The position numbers were made by a program, and so were the translations under genes. This document shows, in pieces, positions 16,775-24,844 of a stretch of 33,383 bases of DNA (its first letter is position 1; each line of letters opens with the position of its first letter). Where the stretch lies: the NCBI GenBank assembly GCA_947630445.1, contig CANRHQ010000014.1, forward strand, positions 1 to 33,383, written 5' to 3'. Source of the DNA: an uncultured Clostridia bacterium. Lineage in GTDB: Bacteria > Bacillota > Clostridia > TANB77 > CAG-508. Under the pieces are notes generated by a model. That model was not told the origin of the DNA. It saw only the letters and a program-made list of their open reading frames with translations, and ran no database searches.

Positions 16775-17854
16775 ATGATGAAAAAAATGAAGAAAGAAAA
16801 TAAACATATGAAGAAATCAATATGGAAAAAAATTTTAATAACATTTTTAATAATAGTAGTAATAGGAATAACATCATTAGGAATTTTATTATATGGACCA
16901 TATTCAGGATTTAGAGAATGGTTAATAACAACTGCAATGACAACAATGTCTCATCAGTATTTTGCAACTTGGTTTTATGATGATGAAACAATAGAAGCAG
17001 TTTTATCAAAAAACAGAGTACAAGAAGTTGATGAAATAACAGATTTAGATACAATAGTTGTAGATGTAACAAATAAAGAAGAAGACAATAATAAAAAAGA
17101 TAAAGTAGAATATAAAAACGAATATGAAAGAGCAATATTAGAAAGAGAACCAGGTAATAATGATTATAAAATAATAGAAATAAAAGGAAAAGGCTATAGT
17201 GGATATTTAGCTGCAATCTATGATCCATCAAAAGTAAAAACAGTATGCAGTAAAAATATTGGAAAAGTAGGACAATTATTAACAGATATGGCAAAAGAAA
17301 ATAATGCGCTAGTTGCAATAAATGGTGGAGGATTTGAAGATCCGGAATTTCATGGAACAGGTTCATCACCATTAGGAATAACATTTTCTGGTGGAAAATT
17401 AATTACATCAAAAGGTTATTCAGGTTCAGGAGGAATAATAGGATTTACAGAAGATGATAAATTAGTTTTAGGAAAAATGACAGTTCAACAAGCTAGAGAT
17501 ATGAAAATAAGAGATGCTGTTACATTTGGACCATATTTAATAGTAAATGGAAAACCATCAAAAATATATGGAAATGGTGGATGGGGAACAGCACCAAGAA
17601 CAGCAATAGGACAAAGACAGGATGGAATAGTATTATTTTTAGTAATAGATGGAAGAACTATAGCAAAACCAGGAGCAACTATTAAAGATTTAATAGAAAT
17701 AATGCAAAATTATGGAGCATATAATGCCTCAAACCTAGATGGAGGAACATCTAGTGCAATGGTTGTAAAAGGAAAAATTATAAATGATCCAATTGATAGC
17801 TCTGGAGCACATAAAACAAGACATATATCAACAGGATTTATATTAACTAAGTGA
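16775..17854 (+). CDS. Membrane-anchored phosphodiester-glycosidase-family protein
   Basis: Resembles the NAGPA/exopolysaccharide-type phosphodiester glycosidase domain (formerly DUF2233), which cleaves sugar phosphodiesters or tailors envelope glycans. The protein is 359 residues from ATG 16775, or 358 from the adjacent ATG 16778. GGAG at 16766-16769 fits either. A longer frame from 16712 is excluded because it would start upstream of the promoter. A lysine-rich N-terminus and one membrane helix (ILITFLIIVVIGITSLGILLY) suggest a type II anchor with the domain outside. Domain landmarks: ALVAINGGGFEDPEFHGTGSSPLGITFSGG, VTFGPYLIVNGKP, TAPRTAIGQRQDGIVLFLVIDGR and the end ASNLDGGTSSAMVVKG. It is followed after 13 bases by cmk. 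The substrate is not predictable. Confidence 0.87.
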   Translation: MMKKMKKENKHMKKSIWKKILITFLIIVVIGITSLGILLYGPYSGFREWLITTAMTTMSHQYFATWFYDDETIEAVLSKNRVQEVDEITDLDTIVVDVTNKEEDNNKKDKVEYKNEYERAILEREPGNNDYKIIEIKGKGYSGYLAAIYDPSKVKTVCSKNIGKVGQLLTDMAKENNALVAINGGGFEDPEFHGTGSSPLGITFSGGKLITSKGYSGSGGIIGFTEDDKLVLGKMTVQQARDMKIRDAVTFGPYLIVNGKPSKIYGNGGWGTAPRTAIGQRQDGIVLFLVIDGRTIAKPGATIKDLIEIMQNYGAYNASNLDGGTSSAMVVKGKIINDPIDSSGAHKTRHISTGFILTK

Positions 17855-17867
17855 AAGGAAGATTAAA

Positions 17868-18533
17868 ATGGGATTTATTGTAGCACTTGACGGACCAGCA
17901 GGAAGTGGAAAGGGAACAGTAACAAAAAAGGTAGCAGAAAAATTAAATTTAGTAAATATTGACACAGGAGCAATGTATAGATGTGTAGCTTTAGATTGCT
18001 TAAATAAAAACATAGACAGCACAGAAATAGAAAAAATAAAAGAAGTACTTGAAAATATAGAAATAGAATTAAAAAATCAAAATGGAAATCAAGTAGTTTT
18101 ATTAAATGGGAAAGATGTAACAAAAGAAATTAGGACAACAGAAGTTGATAGTTGTGTAGCAAAATTTGCAGCAATAAAAGAAGTTAGAGATAGAGTAACA
18201 CCATTACAAAGAAAAATGGGTGAGAAAAATGATATAATAATGGAAGGCAGAGATATAGGAACAGTAGTATTTCCAAATGCAAATATAAAGATATTTCTAG
18301 ATTGTTCTGTTGAAGAAAGAGCAAGAAGAAGATATAAGCAAAATATAGAAAAAGGGATACAAACAACTTATGAAGAAGTCTTAACATTAATTAAGGAAAG
18401 AAATGAATTAGAAACTAAAAGAGAGATAGCACCATTGAAAAAAACAGATGATGCAATATATATAGATTCAACAAATATGACAATAGAAGAAGTTACTGAA
18501 AAAATAGTAAAAGAAATAGAGAAAGTGAGATAA
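17868..18533 (+). CDS. cmk: Cytidylate kinase
   Basis: Phosphorylates CMP and dCMP to the diphosphates. The 221-residue protein is standard bacterial CMK length. P-loop GPAGSGKGTVTKK lies at residues 9-21 (most family members have S where GKG has its second G). IDTGAMYRCVAL is the substrate-binding block, and MEGRDIGTVVFPNANIKIFLDCSVEERARRRY carries the catalytic Arg/Asp region. The NMP-binding insert typical of CMK is present around residues 60-100. Start: ATG after AAAGGAAG. The stop is one base from the next start, so it is translationally coupled to the HD protein. Confidence 0.96.
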   Translation: MGFIVALDGPAGSGKGTVTKKVAEKLNLVNIDTGAMYRCVALDCLNKNIDSTEIEKIKEVLENIEIELKNQNGNQVVLLNGKDVTKEIRTTEVDSCVAKFAAIKEVRDRVTPLQRKMGEKNDIIMEGRDIGTVVFPNANIKIFLDCSVEERARRRYKQNIEKGIQTTYEEVLTLIKERNELETKREIAPLKKTDDAIYIDSTNMTIEEVTEKIVKEIEKVR

Positions 18534-18534
18534 T

Positions 18535-19089
18535 ATGAAAGAAGAATTTCTAAAAATATTAAAAACAATAAAAAGAGAAGGAATAGATGATCTAATAAAA
18601 TTTATAGAAAGTACAGATTTTTTTACTGCACCTGCAAGTACTAGATTTCATGGTGATTATGCAGGAGGATTAGTTGAACACAGTATGAAAGTATATGAAA
18701 TACTTGTAGAAAAAGTAAAAAATTCACCAGTAAAACTAGATATATCAGAAGATACATTGAAAATAGTTGCATTATTACATGATATATGTAAGGCAAACTT
18801 TTATAAAGTAGATTATAGAAATGCTAAAAATGCATTAGGAGTTTGGGAAAAAGTACCATATTATACTGTTGATGATACAATCCCTTATGGACACGGAGAA
18901 AAATCTGTAATGATGATTACTGAATATATGAAATTAACAAGTGAAGAAAAATATGCAATAAGATGGCACATGGGATTTACTGAACCAAAAGAACAATATG
19001 GAACAATAGGTTTAGCATATAAAAAATATCCTTTAGCATTATTAATGTTTGAAGCAGATTTAGAGGCAACTTATTTATTTGATACATAA
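18535..19089 (+). CDS. Small HD-domain hydrolase
   Basis: The 184-residue protein has a textbook HD metal constellation: H49 (LVEHSMKV), H82-D83 (LLHDICKANFY), H120 (PYGHGEKS), H145 (IRWHMGF) and D175 (FEADLEATY). The five-histidine pattern resembles HD-domain hydrolases often seen in Firmicutes and their phages, acting on nucleotides or other phosphate esters; the substrate is not identifiable. It is unrelated in detail to the HD protein at 2481-3236. It starts one base after the cmk stop codon, so its product is probably made together with CMK. No signal or membrane segment. Confidence 0.85.
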   Translation: MKEEFLKILKTIKREGIDDLIKFIESTDFFTAPASTRFHGDYAGGLVEHSMKVYEILVEKVKNSPVKLDISEDTLKIVALLHDICKANFYKVDYRNAKNALGVWEKVPYYTVDDTIPYGHGEKSVMMITEYMKLTSEEKYAIRWHMGFTEPKEQYGTIGLAYKKYPLALLMFEADLEATYLFDT

Positions 19090-19126
19090 CTTAAGAAAAA
19101 ACAAAAAATAATGAGAAAAAATTTGG

Positions 19127-19154
19127 AAGATGAATTAAAAAATTCATCTTTTTT
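19127..19154 (+). terminator. First of three tandem terminators
   Basis: A perfect 10-bp stem AAGATGAATT/AATTCATCTT with a 4-base A loop and TTTT after it. It ends the glycosidase-cmk-HD operon. Confidence 0.8.
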
Positions 19155-19165
19155 GAATTTAAAAT

Positions 19166-19213
19166 AAAAATTAAAGATAAATGAAAATAGGTTCATTTTT
19201 ATCTTTAATTTTT
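19166..19213 (+). terminator. Second of three tandem terminators
   Basis: AAATTAAAGAT pairs with ATCTTTAATTT. An inner ATGAA/TTCAT helix lies beyond a small bulge, and the arm runs into TTTTT. The A-rich and T-rich flanks make it look bidirectional. Confidence 0.65.
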
Positions 19214-19315
19214 ATACTTAAAGAATTTTGTAAATTTAATATAACAATAAATATCAATAAAGTCAAGAAATTTGAAAAGGAATTTTTTGATTTTAATCTA
19301 ATAGAAAAAAAAACG

Positions 19316-19350
19316 AAAACTTCTAAATATCATATTATTTAGAAGTTTTT
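19316..19350 (+). terminator. Third of three tandem terminators, or pilin-leader attenuator
   Basis: A perfect 14-bp stem AAAACTTCTAAATA/TATTTAGAAGTTTT, a 6-base loop and a T-run to 19350. Only 63 bases remain between it and the pilin-like gene. Apart from the three hairpins, the 324-base gap 19090-19413 holds no gene, and I found no convincing promoter in it. A poor match TTGAAA-16-TAATCT sits upstream of this hairpin, in which case it would act as an attenuator. Confidence 0.7.
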
Positions 19351-19413
19351 ATAATCTTCAATTATAAAAATTAAAGAAAAATAAAAGACTAAAGAATTGG
19401 AGGAAAAAACAAA

Positions 19414-20658
19414 ATGAAAAAATTAAACAGAAAAGAAAAAGGAATAACATTAATAGCATTAGTAGTAACAATAGTAGTGCTATTGATACTAGCAGGAATA
19501 AGTGTATCAATGTTAACAGGAGAAGATGGATTGATAAAACAATCACAAAAAGCAAAAGAAGAAACAGAAAAAGCAGAAGAGAAAGAAAAAATAGGGGAGT
19601 CAGTTGTTGTTGCTGTTAATAAAAGTGCGTATGGTGAAATAACAGAAAAGAATTTACAAGAAGCCTTAGATAATAGTACAAAAAAAGGTGAATCAAATGT
19701 AAAGGATAATGGAGATGGAAGTTTTTTAGTACAGTTTAAATCAGGAAGAAATTATGAAGTAGACCAAAAAGGTACAGTAACAGATGCTATAGTTGTAAAT
19801 ATAGGAAAAATAAATGATAATACCAGAGAATCAGAAACAAGAGATTGGGGAAATGATTGGAAAACATTAAATGAAATATCAAAAGAAATATCAAGAACTT
19901 CAAACATAACAAAAGATACATCTGAGGTTTCAATAACAGTAGATGGAGTAGCATATACAATAGGAGTAGGAGATACAGCAGACGTAAATATAACAGGAAC
20001 AGGAGAAAAAGAACTAGATAAAACATATAAAGTAAGAATATTAGGATTTAATCATGATATTTTAACAAGTGATAGTAATAAAACTGCGGGTATAAGTTTT
20101 GAATTTCTTGAAGGAATTCCAATAATGGCAGAATATGAAGGAGACAAATTGTTTCCTGTAACAGAAAAAACGGATTCTACAGTTATAACTACAAAAGCGG
20201 GTATAATGTATCGAGGAGCTACAACTGGAGGTTGGGCTGTAACTCCGATGAGAGCAGGATTAAATTGTGAAACTACATTAGAAAGTTTAGACATGAGTAA
20301 ATATATTAAGCAAGTGCAAAAAAGGTATATAAGAACATATAATAATAATGAAGATACAAGTAATATAATAAGTAATGACTATTTATGGTTATTAGCTGCA
20401 TCAGAAATATGTGGAATAGATTCGAATGGATATGCTGGAAATTATTATAAAGCTATGACAAGTGAAGGAGAGAGATATAAATATTATCAATCAGCGAGTT
20501 CACTAAGTAAAACTATTAGTTATTGGCTTCGTTCACCTGATTCTTCAATATTTGATAGATACTTGACTATTGGTGGATTGGAAAACTTAAATGGATGTAG
20601 TTGGTGCGAGCTAGGTGATAACCAAGATGTAGCAGTTATTCCATGCTTTTGTATATAA
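19414..20658 (+). CDS. Prepilin-like protein with C-terminal DUF6273/lectin-like domain
   Basis: The 414-residue protein starts at ATG 11 bases after GGAGG. Residues 1-36 form a type IV prepilin signal: basic leader MKKLNRKEKG, cleavage expected after G10, then the hydrophobic helix ITLIALVVTIVVLLILAGI. The Glu at mature position 5, usual in pilins, is Ala here, as in many clostridial pseudopilins. A charged helix (KAKEETEKAEEKEKI) follows, then beta-rich Thr/Asp segments. The last ~150 residues contain DYLWLLAASEICG and SYWLRSPDSS, resembling the YWLRSP core of DUF6273, a C-type-lectin/formylglycine-enzyme-like fold known in surface and variable proteins. No prepilin peptidase or pilus ATPase is in the window. 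A secreted or pilus-tip adhesin is a reasonable inference. Confidence 0.75.
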   Translation: MKKLNRKEKGITLIALVVTIVVLLILAGISVSMLTGEDGLIKQSQKAKEETEKAEEKEKIGESVVVAVNKSAYGEITEKNLQEALDNSTKKGESNVKDNGDGSFLVQFKSGRNYEVDQKGTVTDAIVVNIGKINDNTRESETRDWGNDWKTLNEISKEISRTSNITKDTSEVSITVDGVAYTIGVGDTADVNITGTGEKELDKTYKVRILGFNHDILTSDSNKTAGISFEFLEGIPIMAEYEGDKLFPVTEKTDSTVITTKAGIMYRGATTGGWAVTPMRAGLNCETTLESLDMSKYIKQVQKRYIRTYNNNEDTSNIISNDYLWLLAASEICGIDSNGYAGNYYKAMTSEGERYKYYQSASSLSKTISYWLRSPDSSIFDRYLTIGGLENLNGCSWCELGDNQDVAVIPCFCI

Positions 20659-20677
20659 TATTTAAATAAATTATAAA

Positions 20678-20717
20678 AAATAAGTAGCTTGTTTTTAATA
20701 AAAAACTACTTATTTTT
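20678..20717. terminator. Bidirectional terminator between pilin-like gene and XRE gene
   Basis: AAATAAGTAG pairs with CTACTTATTT. TTTTT/AAAAA pairing inside the loop extends the stem, and there are T-rich exits on both strands. It serves both converging genes. Confidence 0.75.
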
Positions 20718-20727
20718 AAATTATAAA

Positions 20728-20958
20728 TTAATCATCTAATGGCTCAAACAATAATCTAATATCAATATCCAAAACCTTTGCAATTTTATCAACAGTATCT
20801 AGTGAAAAAGTATTTCTACAAGAACTTTTAGATTCAATTTTTCTAATAAACTCATAACTAAAATATGATTTGGTTGCTAACTGCAATTGAGTCATTTTTT
20901 TTAATTTTCTTTGTTTCTTTATATTTTGACCAACTAACAAATATATATCCTGCTCCAT
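20728..20958 (-). CDS. XRE-family DNA-binding regulator
   Basis: The 76-residue protein consists almost entirely of a Cro/C1-type helix-turn-helix: IKKQRKLKKMTQLQLATKSYFSYEFIRKIESKSSCRNTFSLDTVDKIAKVLDIDIRLLFEP. The recognition helix is SYEFIRKIE. No effector domain is present. Ribosome site AAAGATGG is weak. A candidate minus-strand promoter TTGGAA-16-TATTAT lies at 20985-21012. It diverges from the SNF2 gene across about 205 bases, so it could regulate itself, that helicase, or the converging pilin gene; none of this is shown by the sequence. Confidence 0.85.
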   Translation of the reverse strand: MEQDIYLLVGQNIKKQRKLKKMTQLQLATKSYFSYEFIRKIESKSSCRNTFSLDTVDKIAKVLDIDIRLLFEPLDD

Positions 20959-21103
20959 AAAATACCATCTTTCTATAAATATTCATAATAAATGATAACA
21001 AAAAAATTCCAAAAATCAGTTACTCAATACCACCAGTAAGACAGAATATACGCAAATAGCATAATTGCACTTGTGAAAATTAGATAAAATAAAAACAATA
21101 GTA

Positions 21104-21132
21104 TTGCAAAAAATATAAAAATGATATATAAT
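21104..21132 (+). promoter_or_regulatory. Sigma-A promoter for the SNF2 helicase
   Basis: -35 TTGCAA (21104-21109), 17-base spacer, -10 TATAAT (21127-21132), 31 bases before the ATG. It also argues against the upstream TTG (21134) as start, which would begin at about the transcription start. Confidence 0.65.
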
Positions 21133-21163
21133 ATTGAGCCAAGAAAAAGACAAGGAGAAAAAC

Positions 21164-24100
21164 ATGTTAGTAAATAAACAAGTAATAGATGAACTATATC
21201 AATATGCAGGAGAAACTAGAGTACAAAAAGCAAGATTATATGTAAGAACAGGTAGAACAGAAATAGAAAAAATAAATTATAATGATGACAAAAATTTCGA
21301 AATACGCGGAAAAGTATTAGGGCAAGAGGTATATAGAACACATATATATGTTGATAATGGTGAAGTAGATGATATAACATGTGAATGTGAGGATTATCAA
21401 AACAGATATGCTGCATGTAAACATATAGTTGCAACAATAATGGAATTCCAAGAAAATTCAAAATATGAAGAAATGTTAAAACACCAAAATCATTTAGAAG
21501 TAAACAAAAATTTAAGTGTTGATTCTAAATATAGAAGTTTTAAGCAAATAGTAAATGAATTTTATGCTGAAGAAATGCACGAAATAGAGGAAACAAGTGA
21601 GACAGAAGAAGAAAAAGAAAAAATACAAATAGAACCTAAATTAATATATGATAAATATACAGGAAACTTAAAATTAGAATTTAAAATAGGTAATGAAAGA
21701 ATGTATAAAATCAAAGATTTAGGTGAATTTTACGAAAATATGTTAGTAGGCAAAAAACATAAATATGGAAACAAATTAGACTTTGTACATAAAAAAGAAG
21801 CATTTGCAGAAAAAGATTGGCAACTTATAGAATTTATATTAAAATATGCTGAAATAATAAGTTTTGTAAACTCAGAAGCAAACTCTAATTATAGATATTA
21901 TGGTAAAGCAATAAACGAAGGATATATTGCATTAAATAATAGTGGATTAGATGAAATGTTTGAGGTTTTAAAGACAAATGAAGTATTATTTCAAAAAGAA
22001 TATCAAGAAACAACAATTGAACTAAAAGATGAAGATCCAGATTTACATTTCGTAATGCAAAAAAAGGGAAAAAATGAATATAAAATAACAATAAATGAAA
22101 ATATAGATTTATTAAGAGAAATAGATATATTACAAGGAAGAAATTACAGCTATATGTTGCAAGACAACATACTATATAGGTGTAGTAAAAAATATGAAAG
22201 AAATACTTTAAATTTATTAAAAATATTTAAAAACAATTTTTTAACAGAATTAATATTAGGAGAAGAACAATTACCAGAATTATTTTCTGTAATATTACCA
22301 AAAATAAAGGATGGAATTGAATTTAAAGGATTAGATGAAGCACAATTAGAGAGATATAAACCTAAAAAATTAGGAATAAAAATATTCCTAGATTTTGATG
22401 AAAATGACCATATATTAGCAGATGTAAAGTTCTGCTATGGTGAAGAAGAATTTAATCCATTACAACAAGAAATTCAAATAAAATATCCAAGAGATATTTT
22501 AGAAGAAAATAAAGCAATTAATTTGTTCAGAAAAACAGGATTTATGTATTATGCACAAAAAGAATGTTTTATACTTCCAAAAGATGATGATATATATGAT
22601 TTTTTATCAAATGGTATAAATGAATATATGCAAAAATTTGAAGTATTAGTAACAGATAATTTTAAAACAAAAGAAATAAGATCTCCTAAAATAGGAAGTC
22701 TAGGCATAAGAATAGAAAATGATTTGTTAACAATAGATTTAGATAAATTAAATATAGATGTAACTCAATTACAAGAAATAATGGAGAAATATAACTTAAA
22801 GAAAAAATATCATAAACTAAAAGATGGAAGTTTCATCAATTTAGAAGAAAATCCAGATATAGAATTTATAAATCAATTAATAACTGGAATGGATATTAAT
22901 TATAAAGATTTAGAAAAAGGTAAAGTACGTTTACCTGTAAATAGGAGTCTATATTTAAACCAATTGTTAAAAACAAGTTCTAACATGCAAGTTACCAAAA
23001 ATTCAGAATATAAAGAATTAACATCTAAATTAGACAAACAAAATGAAGAAGATGAAATTAAAATACCAAGTAATCTTGAAAATATATTAAGATATTATCA
23101 AAAAACAGGATATAAGTGGTTAAAGATGTTAGACAATTATAAATTTGGAGGTATATTAGCAGATGATATGGGACTTGGTAAAACTATACAGATATTATCA
23201 ATAATATGTGGATATGTTGAAAATACAGAAAATAGAAGAGCATCAATAGTAATATGTCCAAGTTCATTAACATTAAATTGGCAAAATGAGGCAAAAAAAT
23301 TTACAGATAAAATAAAAACTTTAGTAATAAAAGGAACTGCAATAGAAAGAAAACAGCAAATAAGTGAAGTTGGAAACTATGATTTAGTAATAACATCATA
23401 TGATTTATTAAAAAGAGATATAGAATTATATAAAGAACAAAAATATAAATTTAGATTTGCTATAGCAGATGAAGCACAATATTTAAAAAACAGTAATACT
23501 CAAAATGCAAAAGCAGTTAAAGAAATTTTAGCAGATACAAGATATGCATTAACAGGAACTCCAATAGAAAACTCATTGGCAGAATTATGGTCTATATTTG
23601 ATTTTATAATGCCAGGTTATCTGTTTAGCTACAAAAAATTTAAAATGTTATATGAAACACCAATAGTAAAAGATAATGATCAAAAAACTACGAAAAAACT
23701 AAAAATGCTAATAGAACCATTTGTCTTAAGAAGAACAAAAAAAGAGGTATTAACTGAATTACCAGAAAAAACTATAACAGTTTTAAATAATCAGATGAAA
23801 GAAGAACAAGAAAAAATATACTTGAATTATCTAGCACAAGCAAAACAGGAAGTTGCAGATACAATAAATATAAGAGGCTTTGAAAAGAGTAGTATGCAAG
23901 TGCTTGCAGCATTAACTAGATTAAGACAAATATGTTGTGAACCAAGTTTGTTTATAAGAGATTATACAGAAGGAAGTAGTAAACTAGAGCAATGTATTGA
24001 AATAGTCAAAGATGCAATAGAAGCGGGACACAAAATATTATTATTTTCAAGTTATACATCAATGTTTGAAATTATAGAAAAAGAATTAAAAATAAACAAC

Positions 24101-24487
24101 ATAAAATATTTTAAATTAATTGGTTCAACAAAAGTTGATGAAAGAATAAAAATGGTTGATGAATTTAATGTTAATAAAGATATAAAAATATTTTTAATTT
24201 CTTTAAAAGCAGGAGGAACAGGATTAAATTTAACAGGTGCAGATATGGTAATACATTATGATCCATGGTGGAATGCATCAGCAGAAAATCAAGCAACAGA
24301 CAGAGCATACAGAATAGGACAAAAAAACAATGTTCAAGTATATAAACTAATAACAAAAAATACTATTGAAGAAAAAATATATGAACTACAACAAAAGAAA
24401 TCTCAACTAATAGATAATATGCTTAGTACAAAAACATCATTTATTGGTAAATTATCAAAAGAAGAGATAATGAAATTATTTGAATAA
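21164..24487 (+). CDS. SWIM zinc-finger SNF2-family helicase/ATPase
   Basis: The 1107-residue protein runs from ATG 21164, six bases after AAGGAG. An N-terminal SWIM zinc finger has ligands C73, C75, C85 and H87 (CECEDYQNRYAACKH). A long SNF2-associated middle region follows (about 120-620). The ATPase core has Walker A DDMGLGKT near 667-674, CPSSLTLNWQNEA, DEAQ at 769-772 and ALTGTPIENSLAELWSIFDF. The second lobe has LISLKAGGTGLNLTGADMVIHYDPWWN and ATDRAYRIGQ. Bacterial SWIM-SNF2 proteins are double-stranded DNA translocases of uncertain biological role, sometimes near restriction or defence genes. Here it is alone, with an XRE regulator diverging upstream and no methylase or nuclease beside it. 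Housekeeping remodelling of transcription or DNA complexes is as likely as defence. Confidence 0.95.
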   Translation: MLVNKQVIDELYQYAGETRVQKARLYVRTGRTEIEKINYNDDKNFEIRGKVLGQEVYRTHIYVDNGEVDDITCECEDYQNRYAACKHIVATIMEFQENSKYEEMLKHQNHLEVNKNLSVDSKYRSFKQIVNEFYAEEMHEIEETSETEEEKEKIQIEPKLIYDKYTGNLKLEFKIGNERMYKIKDLGEFYENMLVGKKHKYGNKLDFVHKKEAFAEKDWQLIEFILKYAEIISFVNSEANSNYRYYGKAINEGYIALNNSGLDEMFEVLKTNEVLFQKEYQETTIELKDEDPDLHFVMQKKGKNEYKITINENIDLLREIDILQGRNYSYMLQDNILYRCSKKYERNTLNLLKIFKNNFLTELILGEEQLPELFSVILPKIKDGIEFKGLDEAQLERYKPKKLGIKIFLDFDENDHILADVKFCYGEEEFNPLQQEIQIKYPRDILEENKAINLFRKTGFMYYAQKECFILPKDDDIYDFLSNGINEYMQKFEVLVTDNFKTKEIRSPKIGSLGIRIENDLLTIDLDKLNIDVTQLQEIMEKYNLKKKYHKLKDGSFINLEENPDIEFINQLITGMDINYKDLEKGKVRLPVNRSLYLNQLLKTSSNMQVTKNSEYKELTSKLDKQNEEDEIKIPSNLENILRYYQKTGYKWLKMLDNYKFGGILADDMGLGKTIQILSIICGYVENTENRRASIVICPSSLTLNWQNEAKKFTDKIKTLVIKGTAIERKQQISEVGNYDLVITSYDLLKRDIELYKEQKYKFRFAIADEAQYLKNSNTQNAKAVKEILADTRYALTGTPIENSLAELWSIFDFIMPGYLFSYKKFKMLYETPIVKDNDQKTTKKLKMLIEPFVLRRTKKEVLTELPEKTITVLNNQMKEEQEKIYLNYLAQAKQEVADTINIRGFEKSSMQVLAALTRLRQICCEPSLFIRDYTEGSSKLEQCIEIVKDAIEAGHKILLFSSYTSMFEIIEKELKINNIKYFKLIGSTKVDERIKMVDEFNVNKDIKIFLISLKAGGTGLNLTGADMVIHYDPWWNASAENQATDRAYRIGQKNNVQVYKLITKNTIEEKIYELQQKKSQLIDNMLSTKTSFIGKLSKEEIMKLFE

Positions 24488-24495
24488 TAATAAAA

Positions 24496-24519
24496 AAGGA
24501 CATGTTTACACATGTCCTT
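24496..24519 (-). terminator. Intrinsic terminator of the 75-aa gene
   Basis: A perfect 10-bp stem AAGGACATGT/ACATGTCCTT with a 4-base loop. The T-run (TTTTTTATTA) follows only on the minus strand. It sits seven bases after the minus-strand stop codon, and on the plus strand 8 bases after the helicase stop, without a U-tract. Confidence 0.8.
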
Positions 24520-24525
24520 CGGAGG

Positions 24526-24753
24526 TTAAAAGACCGGTTTATATCCGAATTCTTCAAATTCCTCTGCACTTGCAGGAATTCTGGTAGTTTCGAAATCATC
24601 AAACCTTATTGTAAAACAAGGTCTGTCGCTATCAAAACACCAGCCGACAATTTCGGCAACTTCACCAGGTCTGTAACCATTTGGAGAATTGCAAACAACC
24701 CGCTCTCCGACTGATTTAGACAAAATTTCTACAACTTTAATTTTGCCCTCCAT
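24526..24753 (-). CDS. Unrecognised 75-residue protein, compositionally foreign
   Basis: I do not recognise this family. The protein is acidic and compact (MEGKIKVVEILSKSVGERV... to the C-terminal FGYKPVF), rich in Val, Glu, Phe and Pro, with two cysteines. Segments such as GEVAEIVGWCFDSD and CFTIRFDDFETTRIP look like short beta-strands of an SH3-like or KOW-like barrel; this is only an impression. Start: ATG 24753, after GGGAGGAACCTAT. G+C counted in two 60-base lines is about 40-43%, far above the surroundings, and codons such as CGG, CCG and GGC appear. It has a perfect consensus promoter and a dedicated terminator, so it looks like a strongly expressed single-gene cassette. The reverse-strand frame over the same bases lacks these signals. 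Confidence 0.75.
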   Translation of the reverse strand: MEGKIKVVEILSKSVGERVVCNSPNGYRPGEVAEIVGWCFDSDRPCFTIRFDDFETTRIPASAEEFEEFGYKPVF

Positions 24754-24775
24754 ATAGGTTCCTCCCTTAAAAATA

Positions 24776-24790
24776 AATTGTAAGACAATT
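24776..24790. repeat. Inverted repeat in the leader of the 75-aa gene
   Basis: AATTGT, three bases, ACAATT: a perfect 6-bp inverted repeat. It overlaps the downstream part of the -10 and the transcription start region of the minus-strand promoter, an operator-like position. Confidence 0.35.
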
Positions 24791-24816
24791 ATAGATTGTT
24801 ATATATAATTTGTCAA
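24788..24816 (-). promoter_or_regulatory. Perfect consensus sigma-A promoter for the 75-aa gene
   Basis: Minus-strand -35 TTGACA (24811-24816), exactly 17 bases, -10 TATAAT (24788-24793). Both hexamers match consensus in full, predicting strong constitutive transcription. Confidence 0.85.
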
Positions 24817-24844
24817 GAGAAAGGAGAAAAATAGTAATTATAAA

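Noticed and set aside
16911-17384. 157-codon minus-strand frame opposite the phosphodiester-glycosidase gene
   Set aside because: Leu/His/Tyr-rich composition is what antisense of Lys/Glu/Ile-rich coding gives. No promoter or ribosome site.
19414-20658. Complete diversity-generating retroelement
   Set aside because: The lectin-like domain is suggestive, but no reverse transcriptase, template repeat or accessory gene is in the window.
24502-24714. 70-codon plus-strand frame over the 75-aa gene
   Set aside because: The minus strand has the perfect promoter, Shine-Dalgarno and T-run terminator; the plus frame has none and begins inside the hairpin.
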